Notes: generated from the sequence alone by a model not told the origin. Positions 9,619-18,477 are shown, counted from the first letter of the stretch. The stretch is 64,000 bases of DNA from Bacteroidaceae bacterium (GCA_017481745.1 JAFUOV010000018.1:62001-126000), one strand, 5' to 3'. A program made the numbers and translations.

Positions 9619-11373
9619 CTATCGGCACTCAACGCCGAACTTCAAGCGTTTGTCGCCTGTAGCTGTCGATATTACGGCTATGTATATGCCTTGTGGTAGC
9701 GAGGGTAGGAAGCAGGTTGTGGCGCGAGTGTTGGGTGTGTAGCTTGCCACTACAACGCCGGTGGTGTTGTAGACGTTCAGGCGCATAACCGTCGATGTTG
9801 CGCCAAAAGTGATGGCATTGGCTGTGGCATCATACCATGCCGACGTGCCCTCCTCGGTGCGTTGTGCAGCTACCGATGCCATGCTGTTGATGATATCTTC
9901 GAGATACATCTCTATATTGGTGTATTGCTCCGAAAGGTCATATCCGTTGGGGTCGTCTACGCTCATTTGTCCCTCCCATTCGTCTGCCATACCATCCATG
10001 TCGCTATCGGTGGGTGCTAGTGTCGAGGTGTATGCCGGGTAGCCGCCCACATCTTCTTGCGAGTCTATGATGCCCGTTCCGGCACCATAACTTGTGCCGT
10101 ATGCCGGTGCTATCTTGCCGGCAGCTTCGTCGAGTATGCGGCTGTCTACGGCATCGAGGCGTGGAATGCGACAACCTGCTCCTGCCAGCACTGCCTCGTA
10201 GGCATCTATGGCAGAGGTTATCACCACGCCGCTATACTCATCGGGTAGCTCATATAGGCGTTGGAAGATGCTATCGCCTTCATATTGCGAGTTCTGCAAG
10301 TCGAGCGCCTTGTCCTTGCCGCTTGTATTGCTGTTGTACCAATTATCGTTGTTTATCTCGGTGTAGTTGCCCTGCAAGTAGTCGTTGGTGTGTTCGGGTT
10401 GTGGTTCCATATAGTTGCCGTCGATATACCACAAACCATACTTGCCCGCCTCGGCGTGGCTGCTGCCCGACGAGTAGGTGAGGCGGGCAAACCAGCGCTC
10501 TTTCATCTTCCATGTGGCAGGACCTGCCTTGTAGTAGTTGTTCTGCAAGAGGTTGTAGCAGTATGCACCCTCGCGCGACGAGTAGAGTTCGCCGCCATAT
10601 ACAGCATCTTTCTTGCCCCAATTATATATCACATTATTTACAACCTCTTGTGTTACTTGGTAGTCGTGTCCCTCCGAGTCGTCGCGTACACCGTTCAAGC
10701 GTGGTGCGCGGCTCATGCAGTGGGCTATGAGGTTGTGGTGGTAGGTGCTATGCTCGCCACCCCATTGTGCCCCATATCCGCGGTTGCCCTTATTGTGGCA
10801 GCTCTTATATAGTGGTTCGCTCAATATACACCACTGCATGGTGGTATACTTGTTGTCGTACATTGTTACATTCTCTTCGACCGACCAGCTCATAGAGCAG
10901 TGGTCTACTATCACGTTGCGGGCATTCTCTATATCGAGCGACGACTCGTTGCTGGCATTGCCGTCGCCCGAGCGAAAACGCAGGTAGCGGATGATATAGT
11001 TCTCGCCCGAGAAGTAGATGCGACGCCCCGATAGGCATATACCCTCGCCCGGTGCGCTCTGTCCCGCTATGGTTATGTTGCCACGCGTTACTTTCAGCAC
11101 CTCTTTGAGGTCTATGCGCCCCGATGTGCGAAATATCACCGTAATGGGGTCATTGCCCTCGCTGTGCATGGCTGCGCGAAAGCTGCCCTCTATGGGTGTC
11201 TCTGATGAGGTATAGTCGTCGGTATTGGTTACAAATACGATGCGACCTCCACGACCGCCCGTTGCGTGCCTGCCCCAACCCTCGGCTCCGGGAAAGGCTA
11301 TAACTTCTTCACTTTGCGCCATGCAAGGCAATGATATTATACATGTAAGTAGTGCGTAGAATAGTTTTTTCAT
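9619..11373 (-). CDS. Secreted pectate lyase-like protein with T9SS sorting domain
   Basis: 584 residues with signal peptide (about 1-19). The N-terminal body is a right-handed beta-helix of the pectate lyase type: FPGAEGWGRHATGGRGG at the start of the mature protein, then NITIAGQSAPGEGI and the VDHCSMSWSVEEN segment seen in polysaccharide lyase family 1-like proteins of Bacteroidota. SDMDGMADEWE near residue 460 resembles a thrombospondin type 3/EF-hand-like calcium repeat. The C-terminus (PQGIYIAVISTATGD) is a T9SS sorting domain. Likely role is extracellular pectin breakdown; substrate not proven. No SusCD pair is present, so it is not in a classic polysaccharide utilisation locus. Confidence 0.85.
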   Translation of the reverse strand: MKKLFYALLTCIISLPCMAQSEEVIAFPGAEGWGRHATGGRGGRIVFVTNTDDYTSSETPIEGSFRAAMHSEGNDPITVIFRTSGRIDLKEVLKVTRGNITIAGQSAPGEGICLSGRRIYFSGENYIIRYLRFRSGDGNASNESSLDIENARNVIVDHCSMSWSVEENVTMYDNKYTTMQWCILSEPLYKSCHNKGNRGYGAQWGGEHSTYHHNLIAHCMSRAPRLNGVRDDSEGHDYQVTQEVVNNVIYNWGKKDAVYGGELYSSREGAYCYNLLQNNYYKAGPATWKMKERWFARLTYSSGSSHAEAGKYGLWYIDGNYMEPQPEHTNDYLQGNYTEINNDNWYNSNTSGKDKALDLQNSQYEGDSIFQRLYELPDEYSGVVITSAIDAYEAVLAGAGCRIPRLDAVDSRILDEAAGKIAPAYGTSYGAGTGIIDSQEDVGGYPAYTSTLAPTDSDMDGMADEWEGQMSVDDPNGYDLSEQYTNIEMYLEDIINSMASVAAQRTEEGTSAWYDATANAITFGATSTVMRLNVYNTTGVVVASYTPNTRATTCFLPSLPQGIYIAVISTATGDKRLKFGVECR

Positions 11374-11390
11374 GATAGAGGGAATGAGTG

Positions 11391-11425
11391 TTTAGAGTTT
11401 AGAGTTTAGAGTTTAGAGTTGAGGG
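11391..11425. repeat. Tandem TTTAGAG heptamers
   Basis: Four perfect tandem copies of TTTAGAG run from 11391 to 11418, followed by a diverged copy, TTGAGGG. The array lies in the leader of the pectate lyase-like gene. The same heptamer, broken or reversed as CTCTAAA, recurs in other gaps of the window. Confidence 0.8.
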
Positions 11426-11487
11426 TTTTAGGGGTTGAAAAATTTCTATATTTTATCTCGTGATTGCATTTTTTTGTGTAACTCCTA

Positions 11488-11520
11488 CAAAAGTAATATT
11501 TATACCATTATAAAATACAA
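11488..11520 (-). promoter_or_regulatory. Candidate promoter of the pectate lyase-like gene
   Basis: Minus strand TTG (11518-11520), a 22-bp spacer and TACTTTTG (11488-11495). This gives a leader of about 110 nt that contains the TTTAGAG heptamer array. The rest of the 11374-11684 gap is AT-rich without any other feature I can name. Confidence 0.5.
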
Positions 11521-11684
11521 GATAGCATAAATATAACATTTTTTATCTGTTTTGCGCAATTTGCGATAAATGTGTAAATTGAGGTTTGTAATAAAATTTT
11601 CTCTCAAAAATTTTGTGCAATCGTTTTTACTCGTTAAGTTTGCCAATAAAATTTAAACACTATTATTCACTAATTATTTATCTT

Positions 11685-14600
11685 ATGAAAAAATTTTTAC
11701 TAACTCTCTTTGCTGCATTTGTAGCGTTTGGCGCATTTGCAGAAGAGTATCCGGTAGTAACATCGGTTGAAGAGTTGAAACAACACCCCGAGGGTACTAT
11801 GGTATTATTTGAGAACATCGACGTTGTTGTCGTTGAGGAAGACATGGGTTACTATGTAAGTACCAGCTATGCTTTGAGCGATGGCACTGTTCTCGATGGC
11901 GAGCTTCCTTGGCCCGTGCCCATGAGCTTTAGTGCTGTTGGTTCTCTTTCGAGCGACGAAAACGGTGCTTATACTTTCAACGTAACAGAGACCAAGAGCG
12001 TATCTAAATTTGCTACATTGGCAGATTTGTTCCAATATGCATCTCCTGAGGCTCAAAATACCGAGATCGTAAAGAACTCGGCTAACATTGTTGCTGAAGG
12101 TGGTACTGCTGTTGTTACTTCTGTTTATGAGGACTATGTTTTCTGCTATTCAATTAAGAATACCGGTTATTACAATCAAACATATTATGGTGTAATGGTT
12201 TATCCCGATGCTGCCGAGAATGTGGTTATTGGTGATGAGCTCTCTGCCAAAGGTGGTTTTAAAGGCGTATTTACACCCTCTGAGGCTGTTTACGATGACA
12301 AATATAATCTCGTAAGCTACAAAGGTGGTCACTATACTTTGGACAGTTCGGTGTATCTGACTGCTATTAACTGGTATGAAGCAGTTAACATCACATATAC
12401 TCCTTGCGACTTTGTAAACTTCGCCAATAATTATGTAGGTGAAGCTCAACCTGTTCGTGTACCCAAAGGCGGCACTTTCGCAGAGAAAGATGGTAAATAC
12501 TACTATGAAAGCTCGGTATCAGAAGAATACTATGATTATGATACCTACGAGTGGAAAGATACTACTTATACAGTTTCTATCGAAGTTGCTTCGGCTTATG
12601 TAGACTTTGCCGATCGCGTTGGTATGGTATCGGAAGACTATGTTGCCGGTGTATACGATTACTGCAATACAGGCGATACTCCTCGTCTGCTCGTTAACAA
12701 ATTTGTCAGCTCGGTATCGGAGTGTGAAAACATCAAAGGCTACCTCTCTCTGGGTAATCAAAGTGAAGAAGAGATTGTAACTTCTTTTGTTAATCCTTTG
12801 CTTGTTACTTATACCTACTCTAATGATTACAAAATCATCATCATGGTACAAGACGAAACTGGAGCTTTGGCCCTCGACTATAGCGAGGCTGCCGGTACAG
12901 ATGATGAAGCAGCCCTCAAGGCTATCAAGCCCGGTGATATTCTCTCGGGTGTGAAAGGTTTTGCAATTTTCAATACCGAAAGTCAATCTCCTTGTTTGGC
13001 AGGTGCAACAATGGATTGGACTACATATGAAACTATTACTTACGTTCCTGTTGTTGAAGAGTCTGGCGCTGCTGTTAAGCCCGTTATGACTGTTACAGTA
13101 GGCGATATGATAAAAGAATGGAGTGATTGTCAAGAAAACGCTTCAATGCCTGCTATCGCCAACAACGTTGTTCGCTTGTTCGACGTTCGAGTAGTTGATA
13201 CACTCAACGAATGGAGCCAACCTGTAAAATACTTGATACAAGGTACCGATACAATGGAGCTCTCGAACCTCTGGGGTGAAAAACAAATGAACTTCCAAAC
13301 TTTCGAGCGTAACAACATTGTGGGTATTGCCGACTACTGCCGCATCAATACCAACTATATCTACCAATTCCAACCCCTCTCGCAAGAGCACATTACCGAT
13401 GCTTCGCTCACTCCCGAGGTTGCTTCTTATGACGAACTTGTAGCCAATGAGGGTGTGCCCGTAATCTATCGTGGCGCTGTGGTTGATGCTGTGGTTGAAG
13501 GCTGGTACACAACGTTCACTATGTGCGATGGTCAGGTTTATATAAACCAAGAGAAATTCCCCGTAACAGGTAAATTCGACCTCATGGGTATCTATAACGA
13601 AGGCGTATTTGATGTAATCAAAGCGGTTAACGTTTATGGCTTCAATACTCCCAGCGACATGGATAACTATGTAGCCTTGGTTGATCCCGAAGCTGCCGGT
13701 GTTGCTTACGACATTATCAAACCCTTGCCCGTATCGCACGTAGAGGGTAACAATGTATTTGTATACTTCGACGGATTTGATTCTTATGGCTATTCAAGCA
13801 GCTTTGCTACCGTATTGCAAGGTGTGAAAGCCGATGTGAAGATGGGCGATGTAATCGAAGGCGTGAAGGGTGTATCGCATGCAACCGACTCTTATCGTGA
13901 TGAAAACTGGAACACACATCTCGTACGCGGTGCTTACTTTGAGGTTGCCGACGATGCCAATATCAAAGTAGTCAGCAGCGATAACGAGGTTGCTTATGGT
14001 TCTGCTATGAGTGTGATGTACTTCATCTACAATGGATATCAATACAATGCTCAACCTCTCAAACTTGCCGTTGGTGCTAATATCGTAGAGCGTGATGGTA
14101 AATACTATGCTCAAGAAGAGGCTCCCAAGTATGACGAAAATTATAATGAGATAGGTACTATCACATATGAGGTAGAACTTGTTTCTAATACAGTTGACTT
14201 CGCTGCTTATGTAGGCAAGCCCACAGAGGATGTAATGTGTGGTGTACTTGACTATATGAATACAACTCCCGAGGCATGTGTGTTCTATGTACACGCTGCC
14301 GAGAGCATCTATCGCAACTACGAAACTATTGCCGACCTCATTGCAGCCGGTGGTAATAGTAGCGACTACATCTCTGTATTGAATAACAAAGTAGTTGTTT
14401 CATACATTCACGACGATGGTTGGAGCAAGTCGATGTTCGTTCAAGACGAAACAGCAGGTCTCTACGTTATGTTTGCCGAGCCCGAAAAAACTCTTGAGGG
14501 TATAAAAGTAGGCGATGCCATCGAAGGCTTGAAGGGTAGTGCCGAATGGGATAGCTCTTGGGGCAGACCCGCCGCTATGCGTGCAAGCGATCCCGATAGG

Positions 14601-15191
14601 TACGACTATGCACTCAATGTAGTAAGCTCTGGCAACGCTGTTGAGCCTGTTAATGCTACATTGGCAGAACTTGCAGCAGAAGGTCGCAGTGCTCAAGTAG
14701 ACCAAATTACTCCTGTTAAATATGCTAACCGTCTTGTACAAGTTAAAGAGGTAAGCTATGAAATGGGTATAAACGAGTATGGTGAAGAGTGGCCCTGCCT
14801 CGTACAAGGTACCGATACTTTGTTTGTAGTTAACAATTTCGCCGAGACTTGGGGTGTTGAAGCCGGTAAGACATACGACATCGTTGGTATCGTTGACGGT
14901 GGTTACATCAACTACTCAAACCTCTACACTATCCAACCTCGCTCGGTAGAAGATATCGACAATGCAGGTGTTGTAGGTGTTGAAGCTGCCAACAATGGTA
15001 TCTACCTCAATGCAGCCAACCAAGTTGTAGCCGAAGGCGCTGTTGCAGTTGTAGTTTACGACTTGAACGGTCGCACAGTAGCTGCTGCTAACGCTGCTGT
15101 AGTTGATGCCGAGACACTTGCTCAAGGTGTATACGTAGTACGCGCTACATACGCCGACGGCGAGGTGAAGACTGCAAAAGTTGTTCGCTAA
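11685..15191 (+). CDS. Large modular secreted protein with T9SS sorting domain
   Basis: 1168 residues from the ATG at 11685, chosen because MKKFLLTLFAAFVAFGAFA is a clean signal peptide; an in-frame ATG at 11613 adds 24 non-signal residues. Four modules contain a GDxxxGxKG-type signature near residues 180, 415, 718 and 940 (GDELSAKGGFKG, GDILSGVKG, GDVIEGVKG, GDAIEGLKG), resembling OB-fold-like DUF5689-type domains. A larger unit of about 530 residues is duplicated: VDFADRVG to VQDETGALALDY near 305-400 and VDFAAYVG to VQDETAGLYVMF near 833-930. VQGTDT/IQGTDT blocks recur too. The C-terminal 75 residues are a T9SS sorting domain. No enzyme motif is seen; a binding or surface role is likely but unproven. 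Confidence 0.82.
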   Translation: MKKFLLTLFAAFVAFGAFAEEYPVVTSVEELKQHPEGTMVLFENIDVVVVEEDMGYYVSTSYALSDGTVLDGELPWPVPMSFSAVGSLSSDENGAYTFNVTETKSVSKFATLADLFQYASPEAQNTEIVKNSANIVAEGGTAVVTSVYEDYVFCYSIKNTGYYNQTYYGVMVYPDAAENVVIGDELSAKGGFKGVFTPSEAVYDDKYNLVSYKGGHYTLDSSVYLTAINWYEAVNITYTPCDFVNFANNYVGEAQPVRVPKGGTFAEKDGKYYYESSVSEEYYDYDTYEWKDTTYTVSIEVASAYVDFADRVGMVSEDYVAGVYDYCNTGDTPRLLVNKFVSSVSECENIKGYLSLGNQSEEEIVTSFVNPLLVTYTYSNDYKIIIMVQDETGALALDYSEAAGTDDEAALKAIKPGDILSGVKGFAIFNTESQSPCLAGATMDWTTYETITYVPVVEESGAAVKPVMTVTVGDMIKEWSDCQENASMPAIANNVVRLFDVRVVDTLNEWSQPVKYLIQGTDTMELSNLWGEKQMNFQTFERNNIVGIADYCRINTNYIYQFQPLSQEHITDASLTPEVASYDELVANEGVPVIYRGAVVDAVVEGWYTTFTMCDGQVYINQEKFPVTGKFDLMGIYNEGVFDVIKAVNVYGFNTPSDMDNYVALVDPEAAGVAYDIIKPLPVSHVEGNNVFVYFDGFDSYGYSSSFATVLQGVKADVKMGDVIEGVKGVSHATDSYRDENWNTHLVRGAYFEVADDANIKVVSSDNEVAYGSAMSVMYFIYNGYQYNAQPLKLAVGANIVERDGKYYAQEEAPKYDENYNEIGTITYEVELVSNTVDFAAYVGKPTEDVMCGVLDYMNTTPEACVFYVHAAESIYRNYETIADLIAAGGNSSDYISVLNNKVVVSYIHDDGWSKSMFVQDETAGLYVMFAEPEKTLEGIKVGDAIEGLKGSAEWDSSWGRPAAMRASDPDRYDYALNVVSSGNAVEPVNATLAELAAEGRSAQVDQITPVKYANRLVQVKEVSYEMGINEYGEEWPCLVQGTDTLFVVNNFAETWGVEAGKTYDIVGIVDGGYINYSNLYTIQPRSVEDIDNAGVVGVEAANNGIYLNAANQVVAEGAVAVVVYDLNGRTVAAANAAVVDAETLAQGVYVVRATYADGEVKTAKVVR

Positions 15192-15289
15192 TAAAAACTA
15201 AGCGGTAATGAAACCATGATGAAACCGCTTCATCACAGGTCGCGGAAACTATGATGACTCACATCACAAGTCCACACCGCTAAATATAC

Positions 15290-15327
15290 ATCGCGAGTGC
15301 ATAAAACATGCACTCGCGATTTTTTTT
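15290..15327 (+). terminator. Terminator of the large T9SS gene
   Basis: A 13-bp perfect stem (ATCGCGAGTGCAT / ATGCACTCGCGAT) closes on AAAAC and runs into eight T residues, a classic intrinsic terminator about 100 bp past the stop. Confidence 0.88.
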
Positions 15328-15462
15328 GTTTTTGCACCCCGCCACACGCACCAAGAGTTGAGAGATTAGAGTTTAGAGAGGTAGGGACACACCGCTGGTG
15401 CGTTTGGGAAAGTAGAGAGTTTAGAGATTAGTGTTTAGGGATTAGAGTTTAGAGTGAATAAT
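15328..15462. repeat. TTTAGAG-type degenerate repeats
   Basis: Gene-free stretch with scattered copies of GAGATTAGAG, GTTTAGAG and GTGTTTAGGG between 15358 and 15456, the same heptamer family as at 11391. Nothing coding is supported. Confidence 0.6.
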
Positions 15463-15753
15463 CGTCTGAAAGACGTGTCGAGGGCTGAAAGCCCGAGTAT
15501 GGATAACCCCCAACGAATGAGCCGATAGGCGAATGAAGTTGGGGGTTGCACAAACCCACCACGCCACCGTCTGCAAAGACGGGAAGTCCTATCGCAACTC
15601 TCGCCGGAAATATCCGTATTGCCATGCCCGACCCACCGCGCCGGCGAGTGCATTATGATTAGCAATACCCCCCAACTTCGCCGTCGCTTCGCTCGGCTTG
15701 TTGGGGGTTACTGTGTTCTCGCACCTGACGGTACCCGACCCGTCCTTCGGACG
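15463..15753. repeat. Composite intergenic repeat made of small hairpins
   Basis: A chain of short dyads: CGTCTGAAAGACG (15463-15475), GGGCTGAAAGCCC (15482-15494), CCCCCAAC/GTTGGGGG (15507-15514 with 15538-15545), CCGTCTGCAAAGACGG (15567-15582), CTCGCCGG/CCGGCGAG (15600-15607 with 15641-15648), a second CCCCCAAC/GTTGGGGG hairpin (15669-15676 with 15700-15707), and CGTCCTTCGGACG (15741-15753). The modules share the CTGAAAG core and identical CCCCCAAC arms. From memory this resembles REP-like intergenic elements in Bacteroidota, sometimes moved by REP-associated transposases; none is encoded here. Confidence 0.65.
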
Positions 15754-16097
15754 ATATGGTGATTTGAGAGATTAGAGAGAGTATCATTTTCTGCCCCTGC
15801 GAGTGGGACGAGATAGAGGAAGTGCCCCAAGGGCGTAGGGGTTCATGAAAGATGAGTGTTTAGTGTTTAGAGTTTATAGACATAAGAACAAGTGTTGAGA
15901 GGTGTGAGCATATGCACAAACCCCTCAGTCGCGGTGCGACAGCTCCCCTATATTTTCCTCTCGGAAAACACAGAGGAGCATAAGGTTACCTCTCTAAACC
16001 CTCAACGCGTGCCTGAGGTACGTCCCTACCTCCCTGCTCTTGTGCAAACTTACTTACCCTCAACCCTCACCACGCACCGCAGGCGCGTGGTGAAAAT
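15754..16097. repeat. Gene-free degenerate repeat tract
   Basis: Continuation of the gene-free gap. It holds more TTTAGAG-like heptamers (15770-15785, 15860-15880), CTCTCTAAACCCTCAAC in reverse (about 15990-16007), a stretch with AGCTCCCC and AGAGGAGCA arms (about 15940-15980), and a CACCACGC/GCGTGGTG hairpin (16068-16075 with 16085-16092). No reading frame has protein-like composition. Confidence 0.5.
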
Positions 16098-16105
16098 TTA
16101 AACAT

Positions 16106-16132
16106 CCCCGAGGTGCAAAATGCGCCTCGGGG
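16106..16132 (-). terminator. Terminator downstream of tRNA-Arg(CCG)
   Basis: CCCCGAGG pairs with CCTCGGGG around an 11-nt loop. On the minus strand it follows the tRNA 3' end by about 20 bp and is followed by an AT-rich stretch. Confidence 0.65.
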
Positions 16133-16154
16133 CTGTTGTAAGACGGTTTGTGAG

Positions 16155-16226
16155 TACACCCATGGGGAGTCGAACCCCAATCGTCGGAACCGGAATCCGG
16201 TATTCTATCCATTGAACTATGGGTGC
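16155..16226 (-). tRNA. tRNA-Arg (anticodon CCG)
   Basis: The minus strand folds as a cloverleaf of 72 nt. The acceptor is GCACCCA/TGGGTGT (one G-U pair), the D arm GTTC/GAAT, the anticodon loop TTCCGGT with anticodon CCG, and the T arm TGGGG-TTCGACT-CCCCA. The discriminator base is A. CCA is not encoded. The first pair of the anticodon stem is C-A, a mismatch. It reads CGG codons. Confidence 0.9.
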
Positions 16227-16240
16227 GGGTTGCTTTGTTG

Positions 16241-16271
16241 TTGCAAAAGTACTAAATCTTTTGTAGCTTTG
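16241..16271 (+). promoter_or_regulatory. Promoter of ung
   Basis: TTG (16241-16243), a 20-bp spacer and TAGCTTTG (16264-16271). It occupies almost exactly the same DNA as the minus-strand tRNA-Arg promoter. Confidence 0.65.
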
Positions 16272-16275
16272 CAAA
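16244..16275 (-). promoter_or_regulatory. Promoter of tRNA-Arg(CCG)
   Basis: Minus-strand TTTG (16272-16275), a 20-bp spacer and TACTTTTG (16244-16251). Transcription would start about 10 bases before the mature tRNA. Confidence 0.65.
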
Positions 16276-16338
16276 TATGCAACAGGGCAGTAGCAATGTG
16301 CCTGTTGAAATAACGATTTATAAAATTGGACGCCGATT

Positions 16339-17001
16339 ATGAATGTTCGTATAGAGGATAGTTGGAAACAGCGATTGCAAGAGGAGTTTGACAAACCCTA
16401 TTTTGAAAATCTTACCCGATTTGTGCGTAGCGAGTATGCTGCCGGTACGGTGTATCCTCCCGGGTCGCAGATGTTTGCTGCTTTCGATGCTTGCCCTTTT
16501 GACAAGGTGCGTGTTGTGATATTAGGTCAAGACCCTTATCATGAGCCCGGGCAAGCGCATGGATTGTGCTTCTCGGTGAACGACGGCGTGCCTTATCCGC
16601 CCTCGTTGGTGAATATATTTAAGGAGATTGCCGACGACTTGGGCAAGCCAACACCTACGACAGGCAACCTGATGCGTTGGGCAGAGCAGGGTGTGCTGTT
16701 GCTCAATGCTACGCTGACGGTGCGTGCGCATCAGGCAGGGTCGCACCAGAATAAGGGCTGGGAGGCTTTTACCGATGCTGTGATACATCGTCTTGCCGAG
16801 GAGCGCGAGCATATAGTGTTTATCCTCTGGGGCTCGTATGCGCAACGTAAGGGCGCTTTTATCGACCGCAATCGCCACTTGGTACTGCAATCGCCTCATC
16901 CGTCGCCCTTGTCGGCTTATCGTGGCTTCTTTGGTAATAAGCATTTCAGTCGCGCCAATGCCTACCTTGTAGAGCATGGCTGTGAAGCAATAGATTGGTA
17001 A
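16339..17001 (+). CDS. ung: Uracil-DNA glycosylase, family 1
   Basis: 220 residues, standard length. The catalytic water-activating motif GQDPYH is near residue 62, with the downstream pocket CFSV. The second hallmark [13 protein letters not shown] near residue 185 forms the DNA-intercalation loop. It removes uracil from DNA in base excision repair. The promoter overlaps that of the divergent tRNA-Arg gene, and the next gene starts at or just past its stop codon. Confidence 0.95.
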   Translation: MNVRIEDSWKQRLQEEFDKPYFENLTRFVRSEYAAGTVYPPGSQMFAAFDACPFDKVRVVILGQDPYHEPGQAHGLCFSVNDGVPYPPSLVNIFKEIADDLGKPTPTTGNLMRWAEQGVLLLNATLTVRAHQAGSHQNKGWEAFTDAVIHRLAEEREHIVFILWGSYAQRKGAFIDRNRHLVLQSPHPSPLSAYRGFFGNKHFSRANAYLVEHGCEAIDW

Positions 17002-17024
17002 TGATTTCTCTCAATGACAATAGT

Positions 17025-17498
17025 ATGAAAATAGATATAGAACAGCGTGCTGCCCGAGCACGTGAGGCTTTTGAGCAAGGATATAATTGTTCGCAATCGG
17101 TGGTGGTGGCTTATGCCGATGTATTGGGGCAAGACCCCGAGGTGTTGGCTGCGCTTGTGGCTCCGCTGGGTGGCGGAATGGGACGTCTGCGCGAGGTGTG
17201 TGGTGCAGTGAGCGGTATGTTTATGGTGAGCAGTGCAGCCTATCGTGGCGCATCGAATACCGACCGCGCTGTGCGTACCAACCTCTATACCGGTGTGCAA
17301 CAACTTGCCGAGCGATATCGTGGCGAGTGTGGCAGTATCGTGTGCAGGGAGTTGCTGGGGTTGAAACAGCAGAGTGATGCCCCTGTGCCCGAGGAGCGCA
17401 CGCCCGACTATTATCGTCGTCGCCCCTGTGCCGAGTATGTGGCTATCGCTGCACGATTGGTGGGTGAGTATCTTAATGAAAAAAACTGCCCGGAATAA
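17025..17498 (+). CDS. C_GCAxxG_C_C family redox-like protein
   Basis: 157 residues from the ATG at 17025 (MKIDIEQRAARAREAF). Another ATG at 17001 overlaps the ung stop as TAATG and would allow translational coupling. The conserved cysteines are GYNCSQSV, then GGGMGRLREVCGAVSGM, with further Cys in ECGSIVCRELLG and RPCAEY. The family is named for this pattern and is thought to bind a metal or Fe-S centre; biochemical function is unsettled. It directly follows ung. Confidence 0.8.
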   Translation: MKIDIEQRAARAREAFEQGYNCSQSVVVAYADVLGQDPEVLAALVAPLGGGMGRLREVCGAVSGMFMVSSAAYRGASNTDRAVRTNLYTGVQQLAERYRGECGSIVCRELLGLKQQSDAPVPEERTPDYYRRRPCAEYVAIAARLVGEYLNEKNCPE

Positions 17499-17510
17499 CG
17501 TTCCGAGCAG
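17486..17510 (-). terminator. Terminator of the Sel1-repeat gene
   Basis: CTGC-C-CGGAA pairs with TTCCG-A-GCAG around TAACG. Read on the minus strand it is followed by seven T residues. It overlaps the last codons of the convergent C_GCAxxG_C_C gene. Confidence 0.65.
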
Positions 17511-17528
17511 CGATTGTCAAGTAGTTTG

Positions 17529-18437
17529 TTATTTCTGTTTCTCCAACCACTCTTGTGCGTTGAGGTTGCCTTGTTCTGCCGACTTTTCGTACCAATATTG
17601 CGCCTCCTCGGCATCGCTGTCGCAGCCTATGCCGTTCTCGAGGAAATAGGCGGTGATAAATTGTGCCTCGGCATCGCCCGCTGTGGCTGCCATTTTGAAG
17701 CATTGTGCTGCCATCTCTACGTTCTCGTCGACACCGCTACCGTTGAGGTAGCAATATCCCAGGTTGAACTGTGCATCGGTGTGTCCTTGTCGGGCTGCCT
17801 TTTGGTAATATTGAGCCTCTTCCTCGGCATTTTGTTCAACACCATATCCATAGTGGTAGCAACGCGCAATGTAGAATTGGGCATCGGCATAGCCTTGCTC
17901 GGCGCTCTTTTGTAGCCACTCGAAAGCCTTGTCGTATTGCTCGTGGTTGTAGTGATTGATACCGATGATGGCTTGCGACTTGGGATGTCCCTTCTCGGCA
18001 GCCTCGCGGTAGCAGTTCATCATCTTCTCGTCGTCTTTCTCAACGCCCCAGCCGTTTTCGTAGTACAATCCGAGTTGGTATATAGCATCGGGGTCGTTCT
18101 TCTTTACCGCCAAATTCAGCCATTTGAGGCTCTCGGCATAGTCCTGCTCAACCCCTACACCTTGTTGATAGAACAATGCCATGTTGAATATCGCGGTGCC
18201 GTCGCCTTGTTGTGCCGCCATAGTCCACCAGCGTGCGGCCTCGGCGTTGTCCTGCTTCACTCCTGTGCCGTTGTTGTAGCACACCCCGAGGTTGTATTGT
18301 GCATCGACATTGCCCAGCAGAGCAGCCTCCTTCCATACCTTGATGGCACGTGCATACTCTTTGGGAGAGCCGTTCTCTCCGCTTATGTAAGACTCGCCCA
18401 TGCGTAGCAGGGCTTCGGCGCGTTCTTTATTATTCAT
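17529..18437 (-). CDS. Sel1-like repeat protein
   Basis: 302 residues made of about eight Sel1-type TPR-like repeats of about 36 residues, e.g. AQYNLGVCYNNGTGVKQD, AIFNMALFYQQGVGVEQD, AQFYIARCYHYGYGVEQN and AQFNLGYCYLNGSGVDEN. There is no signal peptide, so it is probably cytoplasmic. Sel1 repeats are protein-protein scaffolds; the partner cannot be read from the sequence. It stands alone between a tRNA gene and a convergent gene. Confidence 0.88.
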   Translation of the reverse strand: MNNKERAEALLRMGESYISGENGSPKEYARAIKVWKEAALLGNVDAQYNLGVCYNNGTGVKQDNAEAARWWTMAAQQGDGTAIFNMALFYQQGVGVEQDYAESLKWLNLAVKKNDPDAIYQLGLYYENGWGVEKDDEKMMNCYREAAEKGHPKSQAIIGINHYNHEQYDKAFEWLQKSAEQGYADAQFYIARCYHYGYGVEQNAEEEAQYYQKAARQGHTDAQFNLGYCYLNGSGVDENVEMAAQCFKMAATAGDAEAQFITAYFLENGIGCDSDAEEAQYWYEKSAEQGNLNAQEWLEKQK

Positions 18438-18469
18438 AGATGTATATGTGTGGCGTTTTACAATTTCTG

Positions 18470-18477
18470 CAAACTTA
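18470..18477 (-). promoter_or_regulatory. Candidate -7 element of the Sel1-repeat gene
   Basis: Minus strand TAAGTTTG fits TAnnTTTG. It abuts the tRNA terminator hairpin; no good -33 box is visible. Confidence 0.4.

Noticed and set aside
11391..11425. Possible CRISPR array
   Set aside because: Repeat unit is 7 bp, directly tandem, without spacers, and no cas genes are present anywhere in the window.
15463..15753. Insertion sequence
   Set aside because: No transposase frame, no target duplication or terminal inverted repeats around the whole tract; only chains of small dyads.
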